Positions 1 to 12,190 of a DNA stretch of 64,000 nucleotides are shown piece by piece. The notes below the pieces were generated by a model that saw nothing but the letters and a program-made list of their open reading frames with translations, made no database searches and was not told where the DNA came from. The DNA is from Sisyra terminalis. Its lineage: Eukaryota > Arthropoda > Insecta > Neuroptera > Sisyridae. Location: contig OY292276.1 in the NCBI GenBank assembly GCA_958496175.1, positions 26,120,001-26,184,000 on the forward strand. Reading direction: 5' to 3'. Position 1 is the first letter of the stretch. Every line of letters starts with the position of its first letter. A program made the position numbers and the translations under genes.

Positions 1-3000
1 TATTATATTTAGTATTATCATAGTTATTTTTCCACACGTTTCTTACACTTTAGGGCAAATTAAATAAATTCAAAAGCGTCGTTAATTAATAAAAACATAC
101 TGAATAACTTGAGTAATGAAAAGTAATAATGAAAAAAATTCCGCTTCAATAGTTGTATTTTTGGACTTCTGATCGCACAGCATCAAGTAATAATTTAGTA
201 TTTATATTACTTTTACTTTAAAATTTCAATTGTCTTTTGTTTTATAGTATAAACTGTGCACTAATGCACATAAATTTAATTTGGTATTTAAAAGGACTCT
301 CTTAATAGATTTATTGCATGTATGAATCATTTATTTTTACAGGATTGAAGGAAATGAAACTATTTTTCTTTTACATGTTTTAACAGCTTAGGTTTCCGAA
401 GACAGAAAAAGCTCTACTAGTGGTTGCAGTTTGTGACTGCCATGTGGTGGCAATGTTAGTATACTTATGTTCTGCACCCAAACTACCCGCACACACTTAC
501 CCCAGGCCGAGATTTTTGATATATACTCATATACTCATATAACTTTGCTAATACTAAATATACTCTTAAATTTTATGATGAACAGAAAACTTGAATAACT
601 TACTAACAGAATTTTTTTTTTATTATAGTGAATGTTTTCAGTACGATATGAGAATCTTTGCCGTGATGATAAAAGTTTTAGTTACAGTGCCGAATTTTAA
701 TAATTATTGTATAAATTAGTTCCTCGTTACCGTACCTTTCAGTTAACTACACATAATACGACTTAGCCCTCCATTCTTTCAGGATAAACGGGATGCGCAC
801 ACTAACACACTGCGCACGGTTAACCCGAATGACTCTAACTGGCCAAAAAATATTGATTCTTTTTAAAGAGATCATAATTTTTAAAACATATAATAATTAA
901 ACTAGATTTACTAATTAATTTTTAAAAATCTATAATATAGTCTTGCGATGTTCAATATTAATCGTCAATTAACTTGACTAAAAGTTTTTATAGACAACAA
1001 AATGTCGTTAGCAAAAACAAGGAAAAAAAATTTAACAATTTGAAGACAATTTACTGTTTTTTTAAAAAGAATTTTTAATTTTTATGATTTATATTTAATG
1101 TAAATTCTAAAAGTAATTAGCTTGAACGAAAACTTCTTCCTAAATTGTACAATTTCTTTGCAAGCTTTTTGGGTTTTAAATATATTTTAAATTGTTATTG
1201 TGAATTTTTCCATTTAAAACAAAAAAAAAATAAATGAAAATATAACTGAAATTGGATTCAAATAAACATCGACAAAGATTGAGTCATTGACCCATTTTTT
1301 CCGAATTTGGAACACAGTGGCCGCACGTTTCTGATACGACAAAACATCATAAAATATCACAATGTTTTCTTTTTTTTATAAGAATTTCCTTTTGAAATTA
1401 TAATTGATCCAATTAATAAGAATGGTTCAGACTTCAGGGTTAAAAAAATTCAGATAAAAGTAGTGATCATGTGTATGTACGTCTTATAATTGTTTTTATA
1501 TGACGTATGCTTTTTTTTTAAAGCTCTATATTTTTTTGAAGCAACTAATAATTTAATGTTAATTTTCCTTATTTTATTACGAATGAGCATTTTTTTTCTT
1601 TCTTCAGATTTTAATAGTGGGTATACTTTGTAAGTTAAAGTTATAAAAAAATACATGAAGATATAAATTAAAACAATAATAATACACTCTTAATACTCAA
1701 AAAAACAAGTTTTTATACCATAAAATTTTGTTTGTGTTTATATTTCCAATTTTGTTTTATTACATAGACAATTATTTATTGTTTAACATATTTTATTACG
1801 AATCATTATAGCATAAAGTTTATACTTAAAAGTGATTTTTTCTCGATTTCATTGTCAAGTTCAGTCATACTTTAAAGCCTTCACATATCATCTTCATCAA
1901 TTTGTTTAATAATATACGAGCAAATGAAGCATTAAAACGAGCAATCATTGATTAATTATTAATAAATTTATAATTTGGATTTTAATAAGCAAGAAAACAA
2001 TTTAACGAAGAAGAACTGGGAAAGAAAAAAACATTGAAAAATACTATGGAAAGCTTTTATACAATGTAGGAATTTTCTCTTTTATATAAAAACTAAATAA
2101 GAAGCAAAAAAAAAAGAATTTTCAACCAGAAAAACGAGTAAATGACGATTGAAAATTTTATATATGTAATTAATTGCAGCATATTAAATCATTTTGAATT
2201 TAATATTAATTTATTTATATAATAGGAGTTTTATGTAATAATTTTTAATAAGACTTACCAAGAAAATATAGTTGAATGTTCATTGTGAATGATGACAATA
2301 TGCACAATTTGATACGTTTCTTTTTAAATTAATTTATTTTTAATGTTGTTTTCTTGATTTAAGTATAGTAATCAATATTGAGAAGATTTTTTTTTGGTTC
2401 ACATTGATTTTTAATAACTGAGAAAGAAGAAAAATTAGACAATTATTTAATGATCAAGGTTAGGTAGAGACTGTAATTTGACGATAAGTATTCATAATTA
2501 ATATTTATAGAAGGCATTTTCATTGGAAATTAGGAAGATTTGTGTCTTAGAATTAGATGTTGATTGGACTTGGATTTTTTGCACAGTACTTAGCCTTTGA
2601 TGGAAATTACAAAGAATAGAATTTCAAACTTCAATCAGAATTTTTTTTTATTATAGTTGAATGATGAATCTATACGCATTGGTTTTATTGAAAAATATAT
2701 ATGAATTTTTTTAGTTAACAAAAAAACATAGTATTGTATTTCTAAGAAAAGTAACCCAAAGCCAATTTTGTAGGTATATAAAGTTAATTTACTTAATCGA
2801 TTAGCAACACAGCTTATTAAATTCAAAATTTAGTTAAATAATGCCTTCAATCTTCCTTTAGATCTTGATATTTAATTATTATTTTTTTTTTTTGATTTGA
2901 CTGTTCATCGAAATATATTAAAATAACAGAAATCTAAGTTCTAAGACACTGATTTTGTTTAGCTTATCCCCAAAATTATCAATTCTGTTATCAATCATTT

Positions 3001-3700
3001 CTCATGAATATTTTTAAAATAAATTTAAAAAAAAATCGTAACACTTACTTTATATTTTTTACAAAATAAATCAAACCAACTATTTGTTTTTAATAATTCA
3101 CAGTTTTATTGTTTTATTTAAAATTATAAACATGTTTAATACAAATTATATTATTAACACAACGATCGAAAATTTTCATCAAAAATTTCTTAACCGAACT
3201 TATTAAAGTTGTTCATTTGATGAAACCAAAATCTCGTACGTAATTCGTTCACATAGAAATCCATTTGACTGAAGATGTGATTAGTTTTGAAAATTTTTAA
3301 ATAACAACAATAAACACTTCTACGCTGATCTTATTATAGCGTAGAGATATAAAAGAAATTGTTATTTTTTTTATAATTAAAACTGTAACTTATGTGCGAT
3401 ATGTGATCAATTCACGTGTAAGCCTCATACAACAGAGACATTTTAACATCACAGTTCAAGACTTTGATGAACTCTTGGTCTCATATTATTTTCGCTCACA
3501 TGTGTGATTAATGTCCGATTATACATGTCGTTTGTTTAATTGGGGACAAAACTTATCTGCTCACGATTCTACAAAAACGATTATAAACTCAATCTGTTTT
3601 ATATCTATATCAATCATTTTCCATGTAATGACCAATGTTACGTCCATTAACAGCAAAAAAATCCGAATTCTTTTCAAAAAGGGTAAAAGATAAGCACGTT
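1..3700. other. AT-rich stretch without recognisable gene
   Basis: I see no coding region, RNA gene or repeat with recognisable ends here. Open frames on either strand are short and dominated by Lys, Asn, Ile and Phe codons, as expected by chance in such AT-rich DNA. A GTAAGT read on the minus strand near position 490 follows a short open stretch, but nothing else supports an exon. Confidence 0.6.
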
Positions 3701-3707
3701 TATATCT

Positions 3708-3870
3708 TTATATGTATGTATGTATATTATTTCTGTAAGCGTGCATGTCATTGAACTCCTTCTAAGACGCTGGATCGATTTTGATGAAATTTTTTGAGTG
3801 TATTTTAACGAGTACCTGGATGATTTATAATCCAGCAGATAGCGCTGTAGTCAAGTTTCAGGAATATTTT
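3708..3870 (+). repeat. TATG microsatellite joined to an insect dispersed repeat
   Basis: A short TATG tract (about 3711-3726) is followed by a moderately GC-richer block reading GAACTCCTTCTAAGACGCTGG then GATTTTGATGAAATTTTTT. I remember very similar wording next to microsatellites in many insect genomes, where it belongs to dispersed repeats often classed with Helitron-like or mini-me elements. No terminal repeats or protein are visible, so the class is a guess. Confidence 0.35.
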
Positions 3871-5246
3871 TATAAAGAGCATCGAAATGGTAAAAATTAT
3901 TTACAAAACCAGAAACAGTAATAAACATCTGCAAAAGAATCAAAATTGCCAAATCTATTTTGAGTACCAGGCCAGAAAGTTATATAAAGGAACTAAAGTG
4001 TAGACAAATTAATAAATGAAACAAGTTTGTACTTTGATTTGACATCTCAATATCTGAAAAAATATCAATATGTACCTACACAAATAAACTAATAGTATAG
4101 ATACCGAAATAAAAGACATCAATTCATCAAACAATTCATATTTTTTACATCTACCGATGATTAAAATACTATAGTTGACTGAACCAAAGCAGAAAAATGA
4201 TAAAAATAACTAGTAGAATAAGACTGGGGCCAAAATTGTCAAAGATACTGTTTAAAAGTGCCTATATACTAGATAAGTTACTTTGGGAATCTAGTTACTC
4301 TTAAAAAAGGAACTTAAATACTTACCTAAAGATACTGTTTAAGTTACGTAAAAATATACTTCTTTAACCTAATACATTTGATAGATATTTTAAGATACAA
4401 ATCATTTTAAAAAGTTTCTAAAATACTAATGTTTTCTTTTTGTTTAGAAAATAAAGGAACTATGATAACTTAGATACTTTAAAGTCACTTGGTTACTTCC
4501 AAGGCTTCCAAGTAACTAAGATATTTTTTTCTTACAGTTCTTATCGTGACAAATTAGCACATTAGTACAGCTACCAAAGTGTAAAATAATAATATATTAT
4601 TTAAGCCATTTTGCCAATGCAAAAAAGTGAGCCTCCCATAACTATGTGCTTGAATGTTCAATGGTAAAAATAATAATATTCTATTTAAAGAAATACAGAA
4701 GAAAACAGGAATATTCCCGTTAAAAATGAATAGGCCCAAGTACAATTTTGAGGTAGACAATCATGCAAAAGTTAAAATTTGCTTCCTAATACCTATGTAT
4801 ATCAAAAAACTCCTGAATAAGGATGATTTTTTGTATATTTGAAAGGATATGATTATTAATATGTTCATCCACCTAAGCATGAATCTAATTATGTAAAATA
4901 AAATAAAAAATTAAATCAAGCGCATTAAATTTGTTATCATTAGGTATATATGCAATATACTTATATATCTATACAAATGATTAAAATGCAGCAATATTAT
5001 CGATATCAATGAATCAATTGTCCCAAATCCATTTTAAGAGGTACGAAGTTCGTCGTCTAAGTAAATATTAAACGATAAAAAAATAGATTATTTCAAAAAA
5101 TTTAATTAAGGAGATTTTTTTTGTTTATCCAATTTAAAATTGTACAATATAAAATTTAGTTTAAATTTATTGTCAAAAAATTGAACAATTGAATCGATTC
5201 CCGTGAAAACTTTATTTGTTTAATTTAAAAAAAATACTTGTTTAAT
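3871..5246. other. AT-rich stretch, possible old repeat debris
   Basis: No gene seen. Between about 4200 and 4540 the motif GATACT and its variants recur next to AAGTAACTT-like words. The same wording recurs loosely at 6240-6720 and 9780-9960, which could be debris of an old DNA transposon, but I could not define ends. Confidence 0.4.
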
Positions 5247-5740
5247 TAAGAGCAGAAGTCCCATAGGGTATCTTGGGCATCTTGGTGGTGATCTTGTATT
5301 TGATTTTTACATTTGACATGGCGGTTAGGGAAGGTGTTGTGATAGCTATTGCTGTCTATACCATCTTGCTTGCAAGTAATGACAGCCCAAATGCTGCATC
5401 TTATGAATTACAAGAGGCACTAATCAGCTTACAGAAATGGTTCTATAAATGGAGGATCAAAATCAATGAAGCAAAGTCCATAAACATGGCCTTTACTACC
5501 AGGATAGGGCTATGTCCCCTAGTTAACATAAATAACCAACAAGCTCCCCAGAAGAATATGGTACCTCGGGATTAACTTAAATAGACGCCTCACCTGGTAC
5601 AGGCACATAATCACAAAACGGCAATAGCTGGGGGTCAAATAAAAAAGCTGTAGTGGATGTTAAAAGCGATTCGGGTTTGTTCCTGAACAGTAGGCTGATG
5701 ATCTATAAAGCTATAAAAAAATAATGGTAATAATAGTAGC
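5247..5740 (+). pseudogene. Jockey-like non-LTR retrotransposon reverse transcriptase remnant
   Basis: This stretch encodes a decayed piece of a LINE reverse transcriptase. The forward frame runs from a GILGILVVILYLIF-like segment, the fingers/palm region just before the catalytic box, through LASNDSPNAASYELQEAL, then WFYKWRIKINEAKS and a TRIGLCPLV segment. After a small frameshift near 5572 it continues with GINLNRRLTW and, further on, LNSRLMIYKAI. This order (catalytic loop, amphipathic helix, WRIKINxxKS, thumb, LDRRLTW, LLYKAI) is typical of Jockey-clade enzymes. The YADD catalytic box is degraded to AVYTI, and stops follow, so the copy is dead. Only the central-to-C-terminal part is present; the endonuclease and gag regions are missing, fitting 5' truncation of a LINE insertion. 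Confidence 0.75.
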
Positions 5741-7880
5741 ATGAAACCCATTAGAAAAGGAAGAGAATATAACAAAAATGAAAGGAAAAATAATTTACGG
5801 GTGATCTGAGATCGGGAAGTAGAAGAGGGTGGGTATTTAAGGGTAAAAAACTGTTTATCCCAATTTCCAGCCAAACTACAAGACCTATGGAAAAAAGTCA
5901 AATAGCAATGTTATAGGTAATAATTAGAACTACAACTTTTGTATTTACACTTTTTTCACATAGCCACTCAATTTATGTGAAAAATTCAAATAATCAAGGT
6001 TTTGGTCTCTTAATTTAATATTTTACAAAACAAAAAAAAAAAAAAACAAATTTGGTGACACGTTACTATTTTATGTCCCAAATACACTGTAATTTTTTTG
6101 GTTAAAAATTTTTTTTTTCATCTTATTTTGGCTTACCTAATAGCAAAAAAGTACCCTAAGTTTCAATCGAAAATTCTTGCGTCAAAATATCTGCTCTTTA
6201 AGAAAAGTTAGTGAGCTTTTTGATCGTTGAAATCTCTACTTTCTGATTGTGAAAAAAAATATCCATTACTATGGTAAATCTCATAGTTAAGTTATCTTAA
6301 GATAGCAATAAATGGGCCATCTACGCATATAATTTAAAGAAAGTCTTACAACTTTCTCAAAATATTGTAGAATCTTGGGTGTCAAGCTCAAAAGCTAACT
6401 TGGGCAAAATAAACAATACTTAACTTTAAGTGGGCCGCAAAAAAAAGTCAATGTTCATGAAAACTAATATTTTTATTTTAAGCAAAACATTGTAATAAAC
6501 ATGTACAATGTTAAATTATTGGTTACGTTCTGATACTTATAGATAAAGTATATTATAATTTTATCTTCTGATTTCGTTTCTAATTCACATTTCTATTTCA
6601 ATTTTACTTCTACTAAAAAGTAACTATCTTAGATACATAGGTCTTAAAAAGAAATATCTTATAACGCATTTCAAAAGCTCTTAAAAATCCAGGATACTAT
6701 CGCAGAAGATAACCATTTTTTATTATTCTTTAAATCTATAAATAATTTTACCATCAATATTTTCCATATGAAAATGATTTAAATGCAATGACCAGCAACT
6801 GTAATTAGTTTATATTAACGTTTATTAGCAAGCATAAAATTGATTGGAATTTTTAATTTTGGTGTGGTTAGAGAAGATTGGGAATGATTCTGTAAAACCT
6901 AATATTTTGTTATACGAATATATTATATTTTGGCAATTACAAGCATAGCAATTAAGCAGAGCGGTTTAAAATAAAACATGACCAAATTTTATTAACTCCA
7001 AATTATTTTTATTTTCTTCATTATCATGACGAGAAAAAAAAATAAGTTTTCTTATTGATGTGGAAAAACTGTTTCACAAGGTCAAATCAAACTCAAATCT
7101 TTAACAAAAGATTTAGTTTAAGAAAGTATTATATTTTGGTTGGAAAATATTAAAGAGATTAAGTTACATACGCCTCAAGTCTGCTCTAGTTGAACTCTTG
7201 GCTCCATTTCAAATGAAAGCAAACGCTATCTGAATCCTCAGAGGTCAACTCTTTAGATTTCCCATTCCAACGAGTTTGATTCAGATTTTTCTTAAGCAAT
7301 TTGTATTGACAGTCGAAATTACAATAGCACAAAATGCTTTTAATATTTACTTTAACTCACATTTTTATTTTACGTCAAGTCAACATTTACTCAGTATACT
7401 AAAAAAAATCTTTCCCAAATAAATTTTTCAAATTACCGAAAGTGCTACCACTAGAAAGATTTAGAACTTAGAAGAGTTTTTGGAGTAAAAACTACCTAAT
7501 AAGAACATGCCTGCCCTCTTTTCAAATTTGATTTGGAGGGTTTTGATTATTAAGAGTTATCTTCCTGATTCCATATTTAATTATCATTTTTCCGGGTTAT
7601 ACCTAGTTATAAGTAAAATTGCTTATGTGCAAAAAATTTTGTAGATTTTTCCACGGAATAGTAAGCCCGGCTTGGTTATACAGACATATTTACTCCGCTT
7701 TGATTTTTAGAACAGTATTTAAATTCTAGGAACAAGAGTTTCAATATTCACTCTTGAATAGATACACCATATCATTAACAGAGCTATTTTATTATTTTAT
7801 ACTGTTTATATAATACAAAATATACAATGTGTTATATTTACAAAAGTAAACTATAAAAATAAATTTGAATAAAAGTTCAA
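5741..7880. other. AT-rich stretch without recognisable gene
   Basis: No supported coding region, RNA gene or bounded repeat. An 88-codon minus-strand frame near 5635-5901 overlaps the retrotransposon remnant antisense and has no family resemblance. Confidence 0.5.
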
Positions 7881-7882
7881 AT

Positions 7883-8050
7883 AAGTGTATTAGTGACGTA
7901 ATGTTTAGATACGTATTTCGATTACCAAGTGATGAGTCAGAAGCGAGTCATCATAGCCGTTACGAAATGATCTAATATTGCTTGATGACTACTGTAGAAA
8001 ATTGTTTGGGCATTGAAATACGTATCTGTGCGTTACGTCAATAATACATT
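7883..8050. repeat. MITE-like inverted repeat with CRE and AP-1-like palindromes
   Basis: The two ends form an imperfect inverted repeat of about 36 bases: the left arm reads GTATTAGTGACGTAATG and the right arm, read backwards, GTATTATTGACGTAACG. Both continue with AGATACGTATTTC. Each arm therefore holds a TGACGTAA word, the CREB/ATF type of site. Between them, around 7929-7952, a second smaller dyad holds TGAGTCA and GAGTCATCA, resembling AP-1 sites. No protein is encoded. A short non-autonomous transposon is the simplest reading; no clear target duplication was found. Confidence 0.5.
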
Positions 8051-8107
8051 TGTTTGAAAAAACAACATTAACAGTATAACTGTTTAAATTCAGCGAAAAA
8101 ATCTAAT

Positions 8108-8240
8108 TTGAGGCTATTTTATCTGTTAGATAAATTCTGCATAAATATCCCAATCAAATTTTTTAAAGGTGAAAATACGCTTATTTTCTCTATCCTACAG
8201 ATAAATATTTATCTAGAAGATAAATGTAAAATTACCGACC
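8108..8240. repeat. Dispersed repeat, copy 1 (shared with about 60.8 kb)
   Basis: The core AGGTGAAAATACGC, a run ending TCTATCCT, then GATAAA and TTTATCT words and AGATAAAT (about 8167-8224) is shared with 60810-60869. Around the core both copies have TTATC/GATAA inverted words and a right end reading ACCG, so this is probably a short inverted-repeat transposon family present twice in the window. Confidence 0.5.
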
Positions 8241-11200
8241 CTGACAAATAAAAAATGTATGTGTGGGTGTATGATTTTTTTGAATTTTATCTGGTGAAAT
8301 TCGGTTAGAAGGTTAGAATACTAAAGAAGATATTCGCTACGTTAGAGTAGATTTATTTAATTGGAGGCCTGTGGAGATTAAAAGTATAAAATTAAAACGC
8401 AAAATGTAGAATATTTTGAATAGTTTAAAGTTTCTTAACTTTTTCTATTTTTAAAATAAGTTTAATAATCGTGGAAATTTTGAGAAAAATGAAGTTTATG
8501 GACCTTTAGATTTATGGATAGTTGGAATCTATCGCTGGTTTTTCACGGTTTAATAAGTAAAATTCTTTTATTTGAGGAAAACTTTTTGTTAATATAGATT
8601 TTGTATTTTGTATTAATATTTTTATAAATCTTTTTGGCACATCTCTAGAGACATGATATTTTTTGATGATTTTTTTATGCAGAGAAACCTTAATGAATTA
8701 GTTACTTTCCTATCTTTCAATCTAGTTCCATAGCTTCTATATCTGTACCTAATTTGTACCGTATATTACCTGATAATTTATATCATAGAATAAATAAAAA
8801 CAATAGTATTTAAATCAGAACATTATTTCATACATGCTGTTCTATATGGTTATTGGTGTAAAGCTCTAATTTTTCTTATGAGCCAGAGATGTAAAAAAGT
8901 GAAAAACAATGTCTACTTCTAAAAAAAACTGTTTAATCAAACAAAGTTGTTCAACAGCGATAAATCGTAATCATCAACCGCCAATATCCCAATTATGCGC
9001 TTTGAACTCATTATGCATGAACTTTGCCAAATACTCCAGAAGATAAGATTTTGGTCCCCCAAGAAGATCAAAGAACTTTTTGGACCTTATAGTCGAGATC
9101 AGTGACCCCGAAAATTCCCTCGCAACAAAATTCAGCTGATTTTGTGTATTTCTTAACAGAAATTAATATTGCACCTATCACCTTCACAATAGATATTCAA
9201 CAATTGCATTTTTTCACTGCACAAATGAAAACTGATTTGTATAGAACAAAAAATGATACAATTTCTTATAAGCGTTTTTCCAAACATAATTCCAAAAACC
9301 TTTTCTTAATTCTATAACTTTTGAAATTTGGACTCTTAGATTACACTGAAGTGGCTATTATTAGACTTTTCTCTAGCTACAAGTTTAGAATACTCGATTA
9401 GCGCTGTACTATGTGAGGAGTTTTTCTTATCTGGTTTCATCCCCAAAACCTTATTTCCTTTTCATTGATTCCAACAAAAACAGCACCGACAATCGGAGTA
9501 GGTTTTTGATTTAATACTAATCTAGATAAATATGACCTTTTAACACTTTTTTTTTCTACATCGCTAGCTCTCGGACTATAAGTTTTGTTACATATAAGGT
9601 ATAATTCTTAAGTGATCAGATAATGTATTTCTTATCTTTACCAATTTAGGAAAAAATAATATATGTTTTTTAATCGCCTGTAAGCACAGTCCACTTTAAG
9701 ATGATAAAAGATTAATATAGGAAGTATAAATTGAATCTTATAGAGCAAAACGAATTAAAACTCTGCATCTGATCCCTTGGTATCTTGGTATCAAAGTTAT
9801 TTTTTGGTATCTAAGAAACATTTTAAATTACAAGATACTGTTCCTTTTATAACTTATCTAATAAACTAGTTATTTTTTGATTAAAAATAGAAGTAAGATA
9901 GATCTTAGAAGTTACATTAAAGAAATTAAGATACATTTTTCTGGCAACTTTGTCAATCAGTCAGGATTATTAAATGCATCATGCACCGTTTAGAAAATGA
10001 CTCAATATTAATAATAATTAGTAAGTTTAAAATAAGGATTATATAATTAAATATTTCAAAGCTCTCTAAATATTATATTTCCTGCTTTTTGAAATCGATG
10101 TTTCCTGTCTGTAAGCGTTTCACTCGACTTATAAAACTTGAATAAATTATTTGTTGCAAATTTAAAAGATTTTTACATGTATAAAAAGCTATTGCAAATT
10201 ATTTCGAAATTCATGTGAAAAAAATTATATTCAAATAACGGGATTGTAAATAGAAGATTTATAGGTTTGACTATTTTTGTGGAAATATTAGCAAGAGTAA
10301 TATATAATTATAATGTTTGCCTGTTAAATTAATTGAAGGTTTTGATTAAATGGGTTTTTCGCTGACTTAATTGCACTTTGGTTGGATGCAAAAACTTAAT
10401 TTACATATATCCCAATTGTAAACTAAGACGTAACAAGTTAATAAAATATTAATATATTTTTTTTAAATAGCTAATAGGATTTATATTTTAATAATTCATA
10501 TTCGGAAAAACATTGCCACACTTTGGTCCAAATAAAGAGAACAAATATTTTTAATGTTTATATGGAATTTTTCCCCATTTTTTAAATTTTTATAAATAAA
10601 TTTAATGACCTTTTAAGATCAAAATTAATGTGGTCAATAACGTGAGTTTTTATCTTTAATTTTACATGTCACTTTTATCTATATCTCGTTTAATTTTAAT
10701 TAATTTTGACTACAATTCAGTTACAATAACAAAAGTATGTCTATCTTGACTACGTGCACTTTTTGTTAACAATTTTCATGCTCAAAACAGTAAATATATG
10801 AAATACTTTATCGTTCAAAATTCCCAAAGAAATAAATAAAAAGTCTAGTTTAAACCTCGAAAGCCTCTGTTCTTTGATTTTAAATATAATTCAAAATTAA
10901 ATTCGTTCTTAAAACATTTATTTACTTATACAAGAATAATGTTCTTTTCACCGTTTTAATATATATTATTATTTTTTATTACTTAACTTTATAATACAGT
11001 TGTGGTAAGGTGCACACTATACTATCTGTAACATATAGGCAACATAGTACATTGAATTTTTCATATATTACTTCTTTCCGATTTCACATCAATTTATCAA
11101 TTGCTTTTTTGTTTAAATCTCACTACAGAATATTGAATTCTATTTGGGTAATTTTTGATTCATCTGCTCTATTTTATTGTGTAATTATTAAAACATAAAT

Positions 11201-11610
11201 TCGCGGAAATTTTCTATTTACTTTTTACTTTAACCTAATTCACGTAACTAGAAGGGAGGAAAAGTTGTTCAAAATAATAACCGACCATATATTCAATGCA
11301 AAATATCAATCGTTTACAATCGAATCCCCTAACAACACCAAATGTTTTCTGTAATATTCTTTGCATCAAGCAATACCGAGCTGAAAAAGTTTCTTCCGTA
11401 TAATCATAAGCACTATTTTTCCCCTTTTTTAATTTCATTTTTTTTTTATTGAATAATTGCAATAATAGCTAAGCCATTAGATTTAATTGTTTTATGGGTG
11501 GTAGACTACTCGTTTTTATCAAATCTTCTAGTGAATAGTAATTATTTTTTTTAATTCGTATTCAGTCTCTGACATTGATATGTATATGTTACTGTAAATT
11601 TGGATTACCA
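8241..11610. other. AT-rich stretch without recognisable gene
   Basis: No coding exon with a credible splice site or family motif was found on either strand. Frames near 9102-9317, 11010-11198 and 11235-11462 are short, low in complexity and unlike any family I know. Confidence 0.5.
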
Positions 11611-11861
11611 GTGAGAATATATACTCACTGGTGAAAATATAGTAGGTAGATATATTAGATATATTAATATATTAGGTAGACTTTAGTGAATTAAAAAATA
11701 ATTTGCGAGAGGGAGACCCATACACTGTCCCTGTGGACCCGTACTGTATCTATATACGTTTATACACTTCTATTATTTTTTAAATCGCTAAGATTTACCT
11801 AATACAATAATATATCTAATATCTATCTAATTTATTTTCACCAGTGAGAATATCTTCTCAC
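11611..11861. mobile_element. MITE-like element with about 65-bp terminal inverted repeats
   Basis: The left end begins GTGAGAATATATACTCAC and runs on with TGGTGAAAATA then GTAGATATATTAGATATATTA. The right end carries the same text in reverse complement with few differences. Each end is itself a small palindrome (GTGAG...CTCAC). Total length is about 251 bp, with a central unique part around 11695-11790 (GGGAGACCCATACACTGTCC). No protein is encoded, so it would be a non-autonomous DNA element. It sits directly beside, and apparently inside, a Jockey-like remnant. I could not identify a target duplication. Confidence 0.65.
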
Positions 11862-12190
11862 GGTTCATGATGTACCATGATGTATTCGTAATAAAGCATA
11901 GTGTTTCGGATTGAATCTTTGAAGAATTTCGATCTTTAAATCGCTGGTAACTCTCCACAGTTGAATGCCACAAGCTTCAAGATGATTTTGTAAATAGTTT
12001 ATTTGGTGGTCAAAGACAGATTCGAGTTGGTACTTAACAGGAACCAATAATTTCCAATCATAACTCCCAGTTAGGCCTTTTTACTGAGTATGTGATTTTT
12101 CCAGGTGAGTCTTCTGTCCAGATAAAGGAATCGAAGATATTTAACTTCAGTGCCTTGAGGTACTTATTTTTCATGAAAGAAAACGGGTGA
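11862..12190 (-). pseudogene. Jockey-like non-LTR retrotransposon remnant (end of reverse transcriptase)
   Basis: Read on the minus strand, this gives GTEVKYLRFLYLDRRLTWKNHI, a frame break, and then a frame containing ACGIQLWRVTSDLKIEILQRF. These match the segment after the reverse transcriptase thumb of Jockey-clade LINEs: YLGIxLDRRLTW, followed by YGIQLWG and IEIIQRFQ. The reading frame is broken by a shift near 12050 and by a stop at 11865. The homology stops next to the inverted-repeat element at 11611-11861, and weak continuation beyond it (about 11545-11605) suggests that element landed in the retrotransposon. The copy is dead and 5' truncated. Confidence 0.7.

Noticed and set aside
4200..9960. 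GATACT/AAGTAACTT-rich segments near 4.2-4.5, 6.2-6.7 and 9.8-10.0 kb as one transposon family
   Set aside because: The words are short and AT-rich, and no colinear alignment or ends could be established by eye.
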